Notes under the pieces: model-generated
The model's database searches: none
The model's input: only the letters and a program-made list of their open reading frames with translations
Told to the model about the DNA's origin: nothing
NCBI GenBank assembly: GCA_900291925.1
Contig: UWYS01000007.1
Location: forward strand, 310,001-374,000
Direction of reading: 5' to 3'
DNA: 64,000 nucleotides
Source of the DNA: Thecaphora thlaspeos
Lineage: Eukaryota; Basidiomycota; Ustilaginomycetes; Urocystidales; Glomosporiaceae
Position numbers and translations under genes: made by a program
Shown here: piece after piece, positions 54,701 to 64,000 of the stretch
Layout: every line of letters begins with the position of its first letter
Position numbering within the stretch: position 1 is the first letter of the stretch

Positions 54701-55038
54701 GCCATAGCCTTGCGCTGTCAGCTCGAACACACTCACTCATAGCCAAGATCGCGGAGCGACTGCAGCGTCAGCTGCACCAGCTCGCGCTTATCGATGGCAC
54801 TGCCCGGCCACAGCGGCATGAATGCACGGGCCTCGCCGGGTTCGTCTTCGTCGCTATCAGCCAGGTTGAGCCTGGTCTTATTCCCGCTGCTGATGCCGCT
54901 GCCGTTGGATGTGAGTTCTTCCGTTCGACCCGCCCTACTTCTGTTCTCGCCCGGATCGGTCGCGCGACCGTTTGTAGCCGAGCTACTACTGCCGTTGGCT
55001 ACGTGGGCCTGGCCATTGCTGGTGGACTGATCGTGCAT
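51773..55038 (-). CDS. GID7: GID7/WDR26-like subunit of the GID/CTLH ubiquitin ligase
   Basis: Gid7 is a scaffold subunit of the GID/CTLH E3 complex, which in yeast degrades gluconeogenic enzymes when glucose returns. Eleven exons were reconstructed with frame preserved at every junction: 54737-55038, 54357-54588, 54121-54257, 53930-54027, 53543-53826, 53314-53439, 53099-53209, 52647-53017, 52455-52536, 52222-52351 and 51773-52128, totalling 742 residues. The N-terminus has a LisH-like segment (LVQLTLQSLRDLGYE). The CTLH domain follows (HPSITAFRSAILSGDWRNAE; IRFMIQRQRYLELLEARQTK) and continues into LSSLVMC. WD repeats begin at VLRGHDDEVWHLEFSHDGTK and end with SGSEDSQVHVWHRPSG and ASCSDDHTIIVW. 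An insertion rich in Ser and His sits between repeats near 450-510. It is the most intron-rich gene of the window, next to single-exon giants. Orthology to Gid7/WDR26 is strong from the domain order. Confidence 0.92.
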
Positions 55039-56736
55039 GGTTCCGGATGAGGTGCTGAAAGCGCCGGGTCGATGTGCGCCGAGCGTCCTCCGGTCGGAGG
55101 TATTAGTGGTAGCGATGGCGGCGGTAGACGAGGAGGCGGAGAAAGTTGGGTGGCGGCGATCGGGAGAGGCGATCCTGCTCCTTTTGGGAGGACGCCCGTC
55201 GTCGGGGCTCTCTCTGCCTCGTTGTGACTGCGTGCTGGGCCGACGTTTCTCGGAGATGCTTCCGGTACCAAGAGCGAAGGAGGCTCAGTGGGTTGAGGGG
55301 TGGTAGGATGAGTCGTGGGCAACGATGCGGGGTGCCCTCTGAGCCAGCCGCAGAGGTGTGCCGGTTCTTGCCGGTGAAGCGGCAGCAGCAGCGGGCGGAT
55401 GATGGTGGGAGCGAGCCGGGTGAATGCGGGCGGACGGCGATTGTAGATAGGTCCGGGTAGAGATCAAGGTCGAGTGAGAGGGTCAAGGCGAGTCAGATGG
55501 ACGGGGAGGATGAGGTGGACAGACTTATCTTGCAAACAGCCTCAGCCTGGAGCCGCAGCACGATCGCGAGCGGTGAACGTTCAGAGCTGCGGAAGTGGTG
55601 AGCTGCAGAGTGGTGCGGGACCGGGTGGCGCTGGAGTCGGTATATGCGAGGCAGAGATTCAGGACGGGTGTCTGTCGTCGTTGTCGTCGTCGTCGTTGTC
55701 GTCGACTTGGAGGTCACAGAAGGGATGGAACAGTCTGGCAGGACGGCAATGGATGATGATGGCGTGGAAGGGCGGATGACGAGCGGAGAGAGCTGGGAGG
55801 CAAGTTGGGGCGCCGGTGCGCCTGCCCTGCCCTGCCCTGCCCTAACTCCGGTCCGGTCCGCCTCGCTGCCACTTTGTGGGCCGCACTGCCTCCCACCTGG
55901 TCCTGGTGCCTTCCCCCTCTCGCCCGTTGGCCCGCAGAGGCGAGGGGCCAGCCGGCGAGGACCCTTTTCGTTCAGCCAACTTTTTTTGGGTCAGGCTCCC
56001 TCCACTTTCACAAAAACCCTGGCCCCGGAGACAGCGAGCACGGGCCATCCAGCACCAGCGCAGCGCAGCGCCATATCCTCGACCCATGCCTCTCACCGAG
56101 TTTCGGGCGCCATATTGAGGTTCCCTTCCGTCCCTCGCACATGCGAGACACCGGCGCGCCCCGAGAGCGGCACAACGAAAGAGGCACACTTACTTTCAGG
56201 ACGGTCCAATCGATATAAACACACAGCTTTGCTACAGAAGCAGAGGGTGACGGCGCACCGATCACGAGGGGGAGGGTGCGCGGGAGGGGGAAGGGGAAAG
56301 GGGCAAGAGGGAAGAGGGAAGAGGGGGAGCAAGGGAGAGAGGGGGGACATAGGGCAAGGGAGAAGGCGACAAGAACGTCAGCTGCGTGGAGGGAGTAGGA
56401 GCGAGCATGGGCAAGGGTCATCCGCTGCTGCTACAGCTCCGCTCCTCGACAACGCTGCCATCGACGGCAAAGCGGAAAGTGTGGGAACACAAGACGTTAC
56501 ACGGAGAGCGGCGGCGGATAGCAAGAGATAGAGTGTAGTGATAGCAGCGGTGGATAACGTTTCCCAACTGACCGAGCGAGCAACGGCAAAGAGATCCAGA
56601 CCAATGATGCCTTTTCCCTTTGAGACCGCGAAAGAAACGACGACCAAGAGCAGAGCGCAGTGACAACGACGAGTGTGGAGAAAGAGGGAGAGAGGGAGGG
56701 AGGGAGGGAAGGAGAGAGAGACGGGTGCGACCCCAA
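55039..56736. other. Intergenic region between GID7 and the C2H2 factor gene
   Basis: The region is 1.7 kb with the GID7 promoter on the left and the 3' flank of the transcription factor gene on the right. No gene was recognised. It carries a GTC/GTT triplet tract near 55671-55705, CCCTG pentamer repeats near 55822-55843, a long purine-rich segment at about 56265-56350 and a GGGA repeat at 56682-56721. The open frames here are low-complexity and lack family motifs. Confidence 0.45.
56682..56721. repeat. Purine-rich (GGGA)n repeat
   Basis: Tandem GGGA and GAGA units lie directly downstream of the transcription factor gene's stop codon. Four or more consecutive G triplets make a G-quadruplex possible on the plus strand, just at the 3' end of the gene. 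Confidence 0.8.
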
Positions 56737-59700
56737 CTACGTCTCGCCACGCGTCACAAAGTTCTTGGCAAAGCGCAGCATCGAGCGAAAGTCGGGCATG
56801 TCGATGCCGTTGCTCACCGCTGCCGCGCTGCCGGTCGCCTCGCAGATGCTGGCGCAGCTGCGCAGCGGCAGCTTCTGGTCCGACGCCGCGTGGGTGACGA
56901 GAACGTGGCTCAGCCAGTAGAGAGGGAGCGCATCATCGCACAGCGGCGTCGCCCCAGACGCCGTCAGCGGCGTGAACAGCGTCTCGTTCGAGAAGCCCTG
57001 GTCGGCGCCGGCGTCACCAGGAGGGCCGCCGCCGCCTCGCTTCTGCTGGGCCGACGCTGCCGCAGCCGCAGCCGCTGCGGGGCTCGAGGCCGTCTTGCAC
57101 GTCTCGTCCTGGTCCCAGCTCTTCCGCCAGCGCGAGAGCGCCTTTCTGAAGCACGATATCTGGTGGTCGGCCGCCGTCCTGCCCAGGCTGTTGGCGCGGC
57201 TGCGGTCCATCCACTTCTCAAGCTGAGAGGGTCGGGGCACCTTCTGCGTGCGCCCCTCGAGCATCCCGGTGATGCCGCGCAGCAGCGAGACGATGGTGAC
57301 GAGACGCGCAAAGGGTCCGTGGGCGCCGTAGATCGACGTTCCCGGCACCGCGTTGCCGGGGGCGGGCGACTTGTGCTCAGCGCCCAGCAGCTGCTGCAGC
57401 GCCTCGTCGAGCGTGGGGCCCTTGTAAACATCAAGCGCCTTGCGCCACGCCTCGGCCGTCGGCGCGCGCCAAATGCTGTCCGGGCTCGGCAGCGGGAGGT
57501 GGTCGGGCTCGTCGATCCGCAGCAGCGTCGGGATCCCGGCGTCAAGGCCGGCCACCGTGTCCATCACGTAGATGACGAACGCCGTCCTGCGGCGGCCTTC
57601 GAGCTCGCACCACTTCCGCCACACCTTCTCGTCGTCGGGGCAGGCAGGCAGGTAGTTGGGCAGCATCGAGTGCGAAAAGCGGCAGACGGCCAGCTCGTCC
57701 TCGAACTGTGCCAGCACGTCCTGAGCGGTGTAGGCGACCTCGCGCCTGGCGTGCTCCTCGTTGGCGTCGAAGAGGCCCGACTGGCGCGCCAGCGCAACGA
57801 CGCTGCCGTGCGAAATGGCGGCCACCATTCGAGTCGGCGAGTCGCTGCTGAGGAAGTTGTTGCTCTGAAACAGCATCAGCGCCTGGACGACCGAGCACCG
57901 ATCGCGCGTCGAGCTGCAGCAGGCGGCGAACGTCCGCATCAGCATGTCTGTCTTCTCCGTCATCACGATGGGCTTGACCAGCTCGCGACCGTCCTCCTCG
58001 TCAAAGTACCTGCTCGGCCCGCTATCCCCGCGCTGGTCGGGCCGCGACGTGTCGGGCGGCTGGGTGAGACTGTTGAGAACGTGCATCGCCGTCTTTGGCA
58101 CCACCTCTTCGCCGGCCCACCACTTGCGGCCCGCCTCGTGGTTGCCCAACATGCAGATGGCAAAAGCGAGGCAGCTCGGGGTGCTGTCGGCGGTGGATGG
58201 CATCGGGGCGCGACCGAGGGCAAGAGCGGATGCATGCGCGCAGGTTGCGGGAGTCAGACGTGGGTCTCATGGCTCGACGCGCTGCATAGGCTAGCGCCGG
58301 ACCGGGCCAGACAAGGCAATCGATACTCACGTGTCGAGACGGAAGGTGGGTTCGTGGATGACAGGAAAGTGCTTCAACAGGTTTTGTTGAGCGCTGTTAA
58401 GGTGCGGAGAAAGGATGTCGAGGTGGCGGAGGGTGCAGGAAGAGAAGAGGAGAAAGGCAGAGAAGGGCAGAGGGGACGCCGGATAAATGAGATTTCAGTC
58501 TTTCACAGGGCGAAAGAGAGACGAATGGAAGATGGAGGAGAGAGACGGAAGGGAGAGGGGGCGGAGGAGGGGGCGCGTGCGTGCGTTCGTGCGTGGACAC
58601 CTACTGCAGAGCAATCATGCTGAGGCGTGCCAGCGGCGGCAGATTCCAGTGCGGGATCGAGTAGCACGGCCGGAAGAGGTTCGGCGGAAGGAAGAACGGG
58701 TTTTTGGAGTCGGTTAGCGCCAGCTCGAGCGGCGACGGCGACACCTCGACGTCGAGCGACAGGCCAGGCGCGTGTCCGCCCGTGGCCGTCGTCGCGGTGG
58801 CCGCGATGGGTGCGGTCGAGGCTACGCTAAAGTAGTCGTCCGTCTTGTCCTTGTGGCTGGACAGGGCCGAGCTCGTCGTGGGAAAGGCCTGTAGCAGCTG
58901 CTGAATGCTCGGGCTCATCAGCCAACCCAGCGCGCTGTTCAAGACCGACATCGGCGCGTCCGAGGGCAGGCCGTTGGCGCTGGCACTGGCAAAGACAGTC
59001 GGATCCCACAGCGGCGGGGAGGCGGAGAAGGCCGGCACTGCCGCCCCGTCGCTGCTGCTGCCACCGCCGCCGACGGCCATCGATCCCCGCATCGCTGTCG
59101 TCGAAGACAAAGAAGGACCGAAGACCGCCGTATTAATCATAGAGTTTATCCCGGCCCTCATTTCCTGCGCCCCGCCCTGAATCCTCAAAAGAAAGGCTTC
59201 CGGGCCAGGCGTGAGAGCCCCTCCATCAAAATACTGATGCGACTGGTCCTTGATGTATCGGCTTGGGGTATCAATCCCACTCGTGTTGGCCGCGGCCCGG
59301 GTGGTGGCGGCGACGGTGGCGCTGGAGCTGGAGCCCGAGCCAGGCGAAGGAGCCGAGGTCTTTGCGACACTGTCGGCTCCACTGCTGCTACCGTTGGTGT
59401 TGCCGTTGCCGTTACCGTTGTCGGTTCTGGACGTAGACGCGGAGTCGGCGCCGGTGCTCCCGGCCGAGGCCGCGGTGGCGTTTGATGACGATTGCTGCTG
59501 GTCCTGCCGCCGAGAAGAGTCTACTGAGGCTGCCGAGCCCTTGTCCGCCGCCGACGTGTCGGTGGCGCCCGCGTTGAGCGTGGAGCGCGTCGACGACTCG
59601 CTGAGGTTGAGCCTGTCGCTCGATGCGCTCTTGGCCACCGCCTTCGCGTTCTGGCTCTGGCCATTGTCATTGCTGAGGTTGCCGTCCGACTGCGGCGATG

Positions 59701-61798
59701 TGTTGCTGCTCGAGGTGGCAAGGCCGTGAATGCTGTTGTGGCGGCTGATGGTGCGTGAGGGCGGGCGCATGCCGTTCCACTGGCCACCGAGGTCGAGGCC
59801 ACTGCCGCCGCCGCCGGGCGTGCTGGGGACGCCGCCGCGCGGGCTCGAGACGTGCGGCGTGTCGCGCGCGTTCGAAAAGGCCGACAGGTAGGGCGACATC
59901 GATGAGTTAAGTGCCGTGTTAGAGAAGGGCGAGAGCGGGCCCATGGTCGAGACCGAGAAGCGGATCGGCTCCTTCGGCGTGGTCGCGCCGCCCGATGCCT
60001 CGGACTGGCCCTGCGACAGGCTCGACGCAGCCGTCTGGTGCGACGCGGTGGCGTTCGAGGCCGGCGACGCATCGGCGACGCTCGACGAGCTCGTCGCTGG
60101 ATACGAGAAGCCGGAGCTGCTGGCATTGCCGGATGAGTAGCCGCCGATGCCTACACCGCTTCCGGCGGAGCGAAAGTAGCTAGCGTCGCTCCCGAGGTGT
60201 CCGCCGGTGCGCGTCCGGTCGGTCAGATGGCTCAGCGGCGACGTCACGGGAAACCCCGGTCCGAGGCCGGCAAAGACGCTCGAGCCGCCTCGCGCCACGG
60301 CGGTGCCGACGTTGCCAGGTGACGGGAGCTTGGCCGTGTCAAGCCCTTCCCAGATGGCGGCGTCGGTGCTCGACAGCGAGCCGGCGGGCAGGCCGCGCGC
60401 GTTCGAGTACTCGTAGCCGCCGCCGCGCAGGCCAAAGCGGGCGCCCGGGTTGCTGCCGTGGCGCACCAGACCCTGGCTGGTGTAGCGCGGGCTACCGTGC
60501 TCGCTGCGGCTGGTGCTCGACTCGGGGCTCGACGGCTGGCAGTAATGGTGGCTCAGCGCTGAGACCTGTGAGTGGACGGGCGCATGGGTGTGGCCGAAGG
60601 TGCCCGGCGCGTACAGCGGGAGGCGCGACGCGGAAAACTCGGACTGCGGTGGCTCCATCCCCGGAGCATAGCTGCCGTAGGCCGCAACGGCGCCAGAGGT
60701 GGCCGCCGCCGACGACGCCGGGGCGGAGGCATGCGAGTCGGCCGCGATGGCGGGATCGATCATGGCCGAGGCGTTCTCTTCCGGAGTGGGCTCCTGGTGG
60801 TCCGGTCGATTATGGTCAACGCCTACGTCAGGCTGCTCTGTCAGGCGCGGGTCGTGCTGGTCTTGCTGCTGTTGCTGCTGCTTTGACTGTGGCGGCTGCT
60901 GCTGCTGCGAGTCCAGCTTCGGATCTTCACCTTGCTGAGGGGCAGGCGGTGGTGGGCCGACACCATCGCCACCGGGGGCAGCCGCGCCAGACGAAAAGGC
61001 GGCCGCCTTGGTGGAGCCCTTGGGCCGTCCTGGCTTGGCGGCCGACGAACGTCGGGCCTTGGCCGGCTTAGGAGGAGTCCCGCCTTCGACATTGGGCGCC
61101 TCGTCTTCACCTCCACCGTCGATCTGGAGCACTGTCTTACACTGGCGCTTGTGGCGCGAGAGGACGTCGCTGCGAGAGCGGCAAAGGGTGGAGCAGTAAG
61201 GGGGCAGATAGCGACGGAGAAGGCGGTTCAACAAGCGACGTTCGCCACGGCATCACGCAGCAAACGCGGAGGCATCATCTCACCTTCTCGAAAAGCCCTT
61301 GCCGCAGTCGCACACGAACGGTCGGATATCGGCATCTGTGCAAACGAGGGGGAGGGGATTTCGGATGTCGAACAGGCAGGGGAGACGCAGAAACAGGGGT
61401 CAATTTCGAGTCTTTGAGACGGGACAGTGGGTCGACGGTACGATGATCCTGGCAAGGCATCGGCAGAACTACGGGCGCGGCGTTGCGGAGCTTTTGTCTC
61501 ACTCACGTCTTCTCTCGTGCCTCCTGAGATACTCGAGCCTCGAGTAGCTGGTCGAGCAGGTGGGGCAGATAAAGGGGGGGCCGTTGGGAGCTGAGCCGGA
61601 AGCGCCTGCGGCGGTGTGATCGTTGCCGCCGCCATCGCCGCCTCCGTTGGCAGCGTCTTGGCCCTCGGGGCTGGGCGAGCCCGATTCACGCTTGGCCGCT
61701 TTTCGCGGTGAGAGGTCTGCAGGCGACGACGACCTGGGTCGGGTGACGCCGGCCTGGACCGGTGCCTCGACCGCAGGGCCGAAGTAGTCGGTCTGCAT
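56737..61798 (-). CDS. C2H2 zinc-finger transcription factor with fungal-specific transcription factor domain
   Basis: Five exons (61507-61798, 61284-61335, 58605-61169, 58331-58393, 56737-58183) join in frame to 1472 residues. Finger 1 (CPTCSTSYSRLEYLRRHERRH) is a standard C2H2 unit split by the first intron. Finger 2 reads FVCDCGKGFSRSDVLSRHKR then QC; its two cysteines are one residue apart and the last ligand is Cys. A basic patch follows (AKPGRPKGSTK, AT-hook-like). Then come about 800 residues of low-complexity Ser/Gln/Ala sequence, probably an activation region. The C-terminal third starts at LLKHFPVIHEPTFRLDTTPS and continues through AFAICMLGNHEAGRKWWAGE, matching the fungal-specific transcription factor domain usually found in Zn2Cys6 proteins. 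The donor GTAGGT at 58604 is atypical. Target genes are unknown. The start at 61798 (MQTDYFGP) is the first ATG in a plausible context; an upstream in-frame ATG exists. Confidence 0.85.
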
Positions 61799-63431
61799 GG
61801 GCGCTAAGGACGATGTAGTCGGTGGCGGCTCTGGGTTGTCAGGCGAAGAGAGGCCGGCGCCTGAAACACGCGAGGGAGACAAGCGCTTGTGGCAGAGGAC
61901 GAGGATGGATGTAATGTTGAAGAAGCTTAATGGAGCTTGGGGAGCAGGAAGGGATGCACCTTCGTATCGCGACGGCGCCCGTTGTCGGTCAGGAGACACG
62001 CGGCGCTCGCTGCGTCGAGAGTCTCCAGATCTGCCTGAGTGCGGCGGTGCTGCGGCGAGGGCCAATAAGGCGGGCCAGACGCGTCTTTGCGAAGTGGCGA
62101 GGCGAGGTGGCGAGAGCGCTGGAGGATATGCTACCACCTGCCGTGCTGTGTGTGTCGCGGGTGATGGAGATGGGCGGATGTCGATGTTGAAGGCGGAGCG
62201 TCGACGCCCAAGCGTGCCGATCCGAAGAGGAGGAGGAGAAGGCAAAAAGCTTCTTGCACGGGCGGTCCGGGGTGGGCGAGGTTTGGGATGGAGGGGAAGG
62301 GAGAAATGGGGATGTTCGAAGGAATGGAGGTGGAGGGGAAGGGGCGCGGCCGGCGCAGACGGAGCAGACGGGGGCAGGAGGAGGGCCGCCTCGCGCCCTC
62401 TGCCCTGCCCTGCCCTGCGCTGGACCTGCGCTCACCCGCGACCGCCCTCTGCGCGCTGCCCTGCCTCGTGGCCTCTGCCCTCTCAGCGCCGCGCTGCCGC
62501 GCCCGAATTTTCCTCGTCGTCCAAGTGGGCGAGCGGGCGGCAGGCCAGCCATCCGGCCGGCTAGTCAGAGAGGCGGCAACCACCAGGCTTCGCTTTTCCA
62601 TCCCCTCGCCTCTCGCTGGAGAGCGGCAGCATCGTACTACGTACAGTACGTACGATCTCCATCCTACGGGGTAGCGTGCGTTCGCTTTTGTCGTCGCCGT
62701 CGTCGAGTCGATGGGGCAAGCCATCGTCCTGCCTTTTCTCGCGCCGAGGGAAGATGGTGACAGCCGGCCCGTAGAGGTGGTCGTTCATTCTCTCTGGTGC
62801 CGCGCAGTACAGGCCGCGAACGAGCAGCCCCCGCGACCGCTCTGCTCTCACACTCTGCTCTATGTAGTCGCTGCTAGATAGGCTAAGAAAACACCTCTCA
62901 ATCAGACCAGCTTCTTTCCGAGAGCGTCCATCGACAAGTGCTAGGCTTGAGTGTATGCTGGCTAGCCATCGCAGACGTTTTCCTCGGACCAGGTTACGGG
63001 CTGCGCTGCGTGCTGCGGTGGTAAGCGGGCCGAGCGAGCGGTCGCTTTGCGAGCGAGAGCACCAAGCAGGCCGCGTCCGATGCAAATCGTGCTTGCCTCG
63101 CTTCAGGGCAGATTGCTGCCGCGATGTGATTGGACATACTCAGCCGTACGAGAGAGCTACCGGACAGTCGGACCCCGTCTCATCAGACTCCCTCTCCCCC
63201 TTGACGCTCTGCTCTCGATACGACGGCCAGCTGTGCCCGCTCAGACGCTGGCGGGGCATGGCGCGACGACCACTGCCAGTCATTGACACGATGTATGCGC
63301 GAGTAGTTGAGAGGTAGTATTATTACAAGGTATACGATAGAAGCCTCGGCTTGGCATCCAAGCGCCGTCCGTCCTTTGCAGCGCAGCACGAAGCCGCCCC
63401 CTCTCTGACGGACCGCCGCATCGTCCATCCT
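61799..63431. other. Intergenic region between the C2H2 factor gene and GOS1
   Basis: No gene was recognised in 1.6 kb. It holds the promoter of the minus-strand transcription factor gene, CCCTG-type pentamer repeats near 62398-62422, and a short palindrome ACGTAC-A-GTACGT near 62639-62653. The right end is the 3' flank of the minus-strand SNARE gene. Confidence 0.45.
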
Positions 63432-64000
63432 TCATCGCGTGGCAAACATCAGGAGCAGCACCATACACGTCCCGACCACCACGCCCATGATGACAGAGTC
63501 CCGCCTTCGTCTCCTGCCGATCATGGTGATGACGCTATTGAGGCCGGGGACCTGCGATGCGGTGCTGCTCATGCGTCCAGAGATGTCTTCGAGCATCGTC
63601 CGCTGGTCGCTGAACTCGGAGCGGGTCGCATACGCTTGTCTGCGAGGCGATGAGGAAGGTTAGAGGGGGGGGGGGGTTGAGTGGCCCGATCGATCGCAAT
63701 GCGAGAGAGGATGACAATTGGAAGGCGGGTCGGCTGGGACGTACTCTAGGGTCCTGTCCATCATCTGGTGCGAATGGTCGATACGTCCCCGTTCCGCCAG
63801 CAGAGCGTCTGCGTCGGACGCGTGCTGAGCTTTGTATGATCTGTTGCGATTGGTCGAGGTAGGAGCGGCGAGGCGGACGCACGGATAGGTCGTCAGACAC
63901 CTCGTGCTTCTCAGGTAAATGGCCACCTCGCTCGCGACGCGGCACTCACTCGATATCCTCCCTCACACTGCCCAGTAGGTCCCTCCTGTCTATGGCATGC
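63432..64000 (-). CDS. GOS1: Golgi SNARE GOS1/GOSR1-like, partial (5' end beyond window)
   Basis: Gos1 is a Qb-SNARE of the Golgi that works in retrograde and intra-Golgi vesicle fusion. Three exons are visible: 63432-63639, 63745-63840 and one from 63950 past the right edge. The joined C-terminal part reads RRDLLGSVREDIEESYKAQH, DADALLAERGRIDHSHQMMD, TLEQAYATRSEFSDQRTMLE and SSTASQVPGLNSVITMIGRR, then basic residues, DSVIMGVVVGTCMVLLLMF and ATR. The order of the LLGSVR helix, SNARE helix, NSxI loop, RRRRRD motif and single C-terminal membrane anchor matches GOS28/Gos1. About the N-terminal half is missing only because the window ends. Introns are 105 and 109 nt. A 12-G run lies in the intron between the last two exons. 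Confidence 0.9.
63665..63676. repeat. Run of 12 G within a GOS1 intron
   Basis: Twelve consecutive G residues are read on the plus strand (12 C in the transcript) between the last two exons of GOS1. Such runs are length-variable and prone to sequencing error. Confidence 0.85.

Noticed and set aside
63280..63468. Short minus-strand frames at the 3' end of GOS1
   Set aside because: They overlap the GOS1 stop region in other frames; the spliced GOS1 reading explains the sequence.
1..64000. A CRISPR array, prokaryotic operon or integrated virus
   Set aside because: No direct-repeat/spacer pattern, ribosome-binding-site pattern, integrase, reverse transcriptase or capsid-like frame was seen; genes are spliced and eukaryotic.

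Overview
The window reads as nuclear DNA of a basidiomycete fungus. Genes lie on both strands, coding sequence is very GC-rich, short spliceosomal introns mostly start GTGAGT, and housekeeping proteins are eukaryotic (RPA32, CCT delta, Ufd1, Nup133, Tap42). A class IV-type chitin synthase and a C2H2/fungal-specific transcription factor point to a fungus. Relatives of the smut fungi (Ustilaginomycotina) are the best guess from gene style, but the sequence alone does not settle this. All gene models were spliced by hand from reading frames, splice signals and family knowledge. No database search was run.

Layout. 0.3-0.4 kb: intron-containing tRNA-Val(UAC) (-). 0.76-1.93 kb: RPA32 (-), divergent from a Mis14/NSL1 kinetochore protein (+, 2.36-3.37). 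A gene-poor gap follows to 6.06 kb. 6.07-7.84: an MFS-like transporter (+) interrupted by one in-frame TGA. 8.35-15.97: a giant KDM5/JARID1-type histone demethylase (-). 17.56-18.81: an alcohol dehydrogenase/enoyl reductase (+) that lacks its N-terminus and has an in-frame TAG. 18.93-22.16: a second JmjC protein (-) whose iron-binding His/Asp appear to be replaced. Between it and a Zip3/RNF212-like RING protein (+, 23.67-26.09) lies a perfect 26-bp inverted repeat. 26.36-28.13: UFD1 (-), divergent from CCT4 (+, 28.82-30.86). A 3.2-kb gap holds tandem repeats and a possible 5S relic. 34.08-38.94: chitin synthase (+). 39.94-44.84: Ycf1-like ABCC transporter (+). 45.45-46.86: TAP42 (+). 46.99-51.29: NUP133 (-). 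51.77-55.04: GID7/WDR26 with 11 exons (-). 56.74-61.80: C2H2 plus fungal transcription-factor domain protein (-). 63.43-64.00: the 3' part of the Golgi SNARE GOS1 (-), running off the right edge.

How the genes relate. There is no operon or obvious metabolic cluster; most genes are conserved housekeeping functions. Themes recur in neighbours: chromosome maintenance (RPA32/MIS14), chromatin (two JmjC genes flanking a broken oxidoreductase), proteostasis (UFD1/CCT4, and GID7 further on) and membrane/cell wall (chitin synthase, ABCC transporter). The features most worth a second look are the two genes each broken by a single stop codon, the putative catalytically dead JmjC protein, the perfect 26-bp hairpin between two divergent genes, a 21-bp palindrome upstream of the ABC transporter, and the meiotic Zip3-like RING gene. 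I found no clear evidence of a wholly new multi-gene system.
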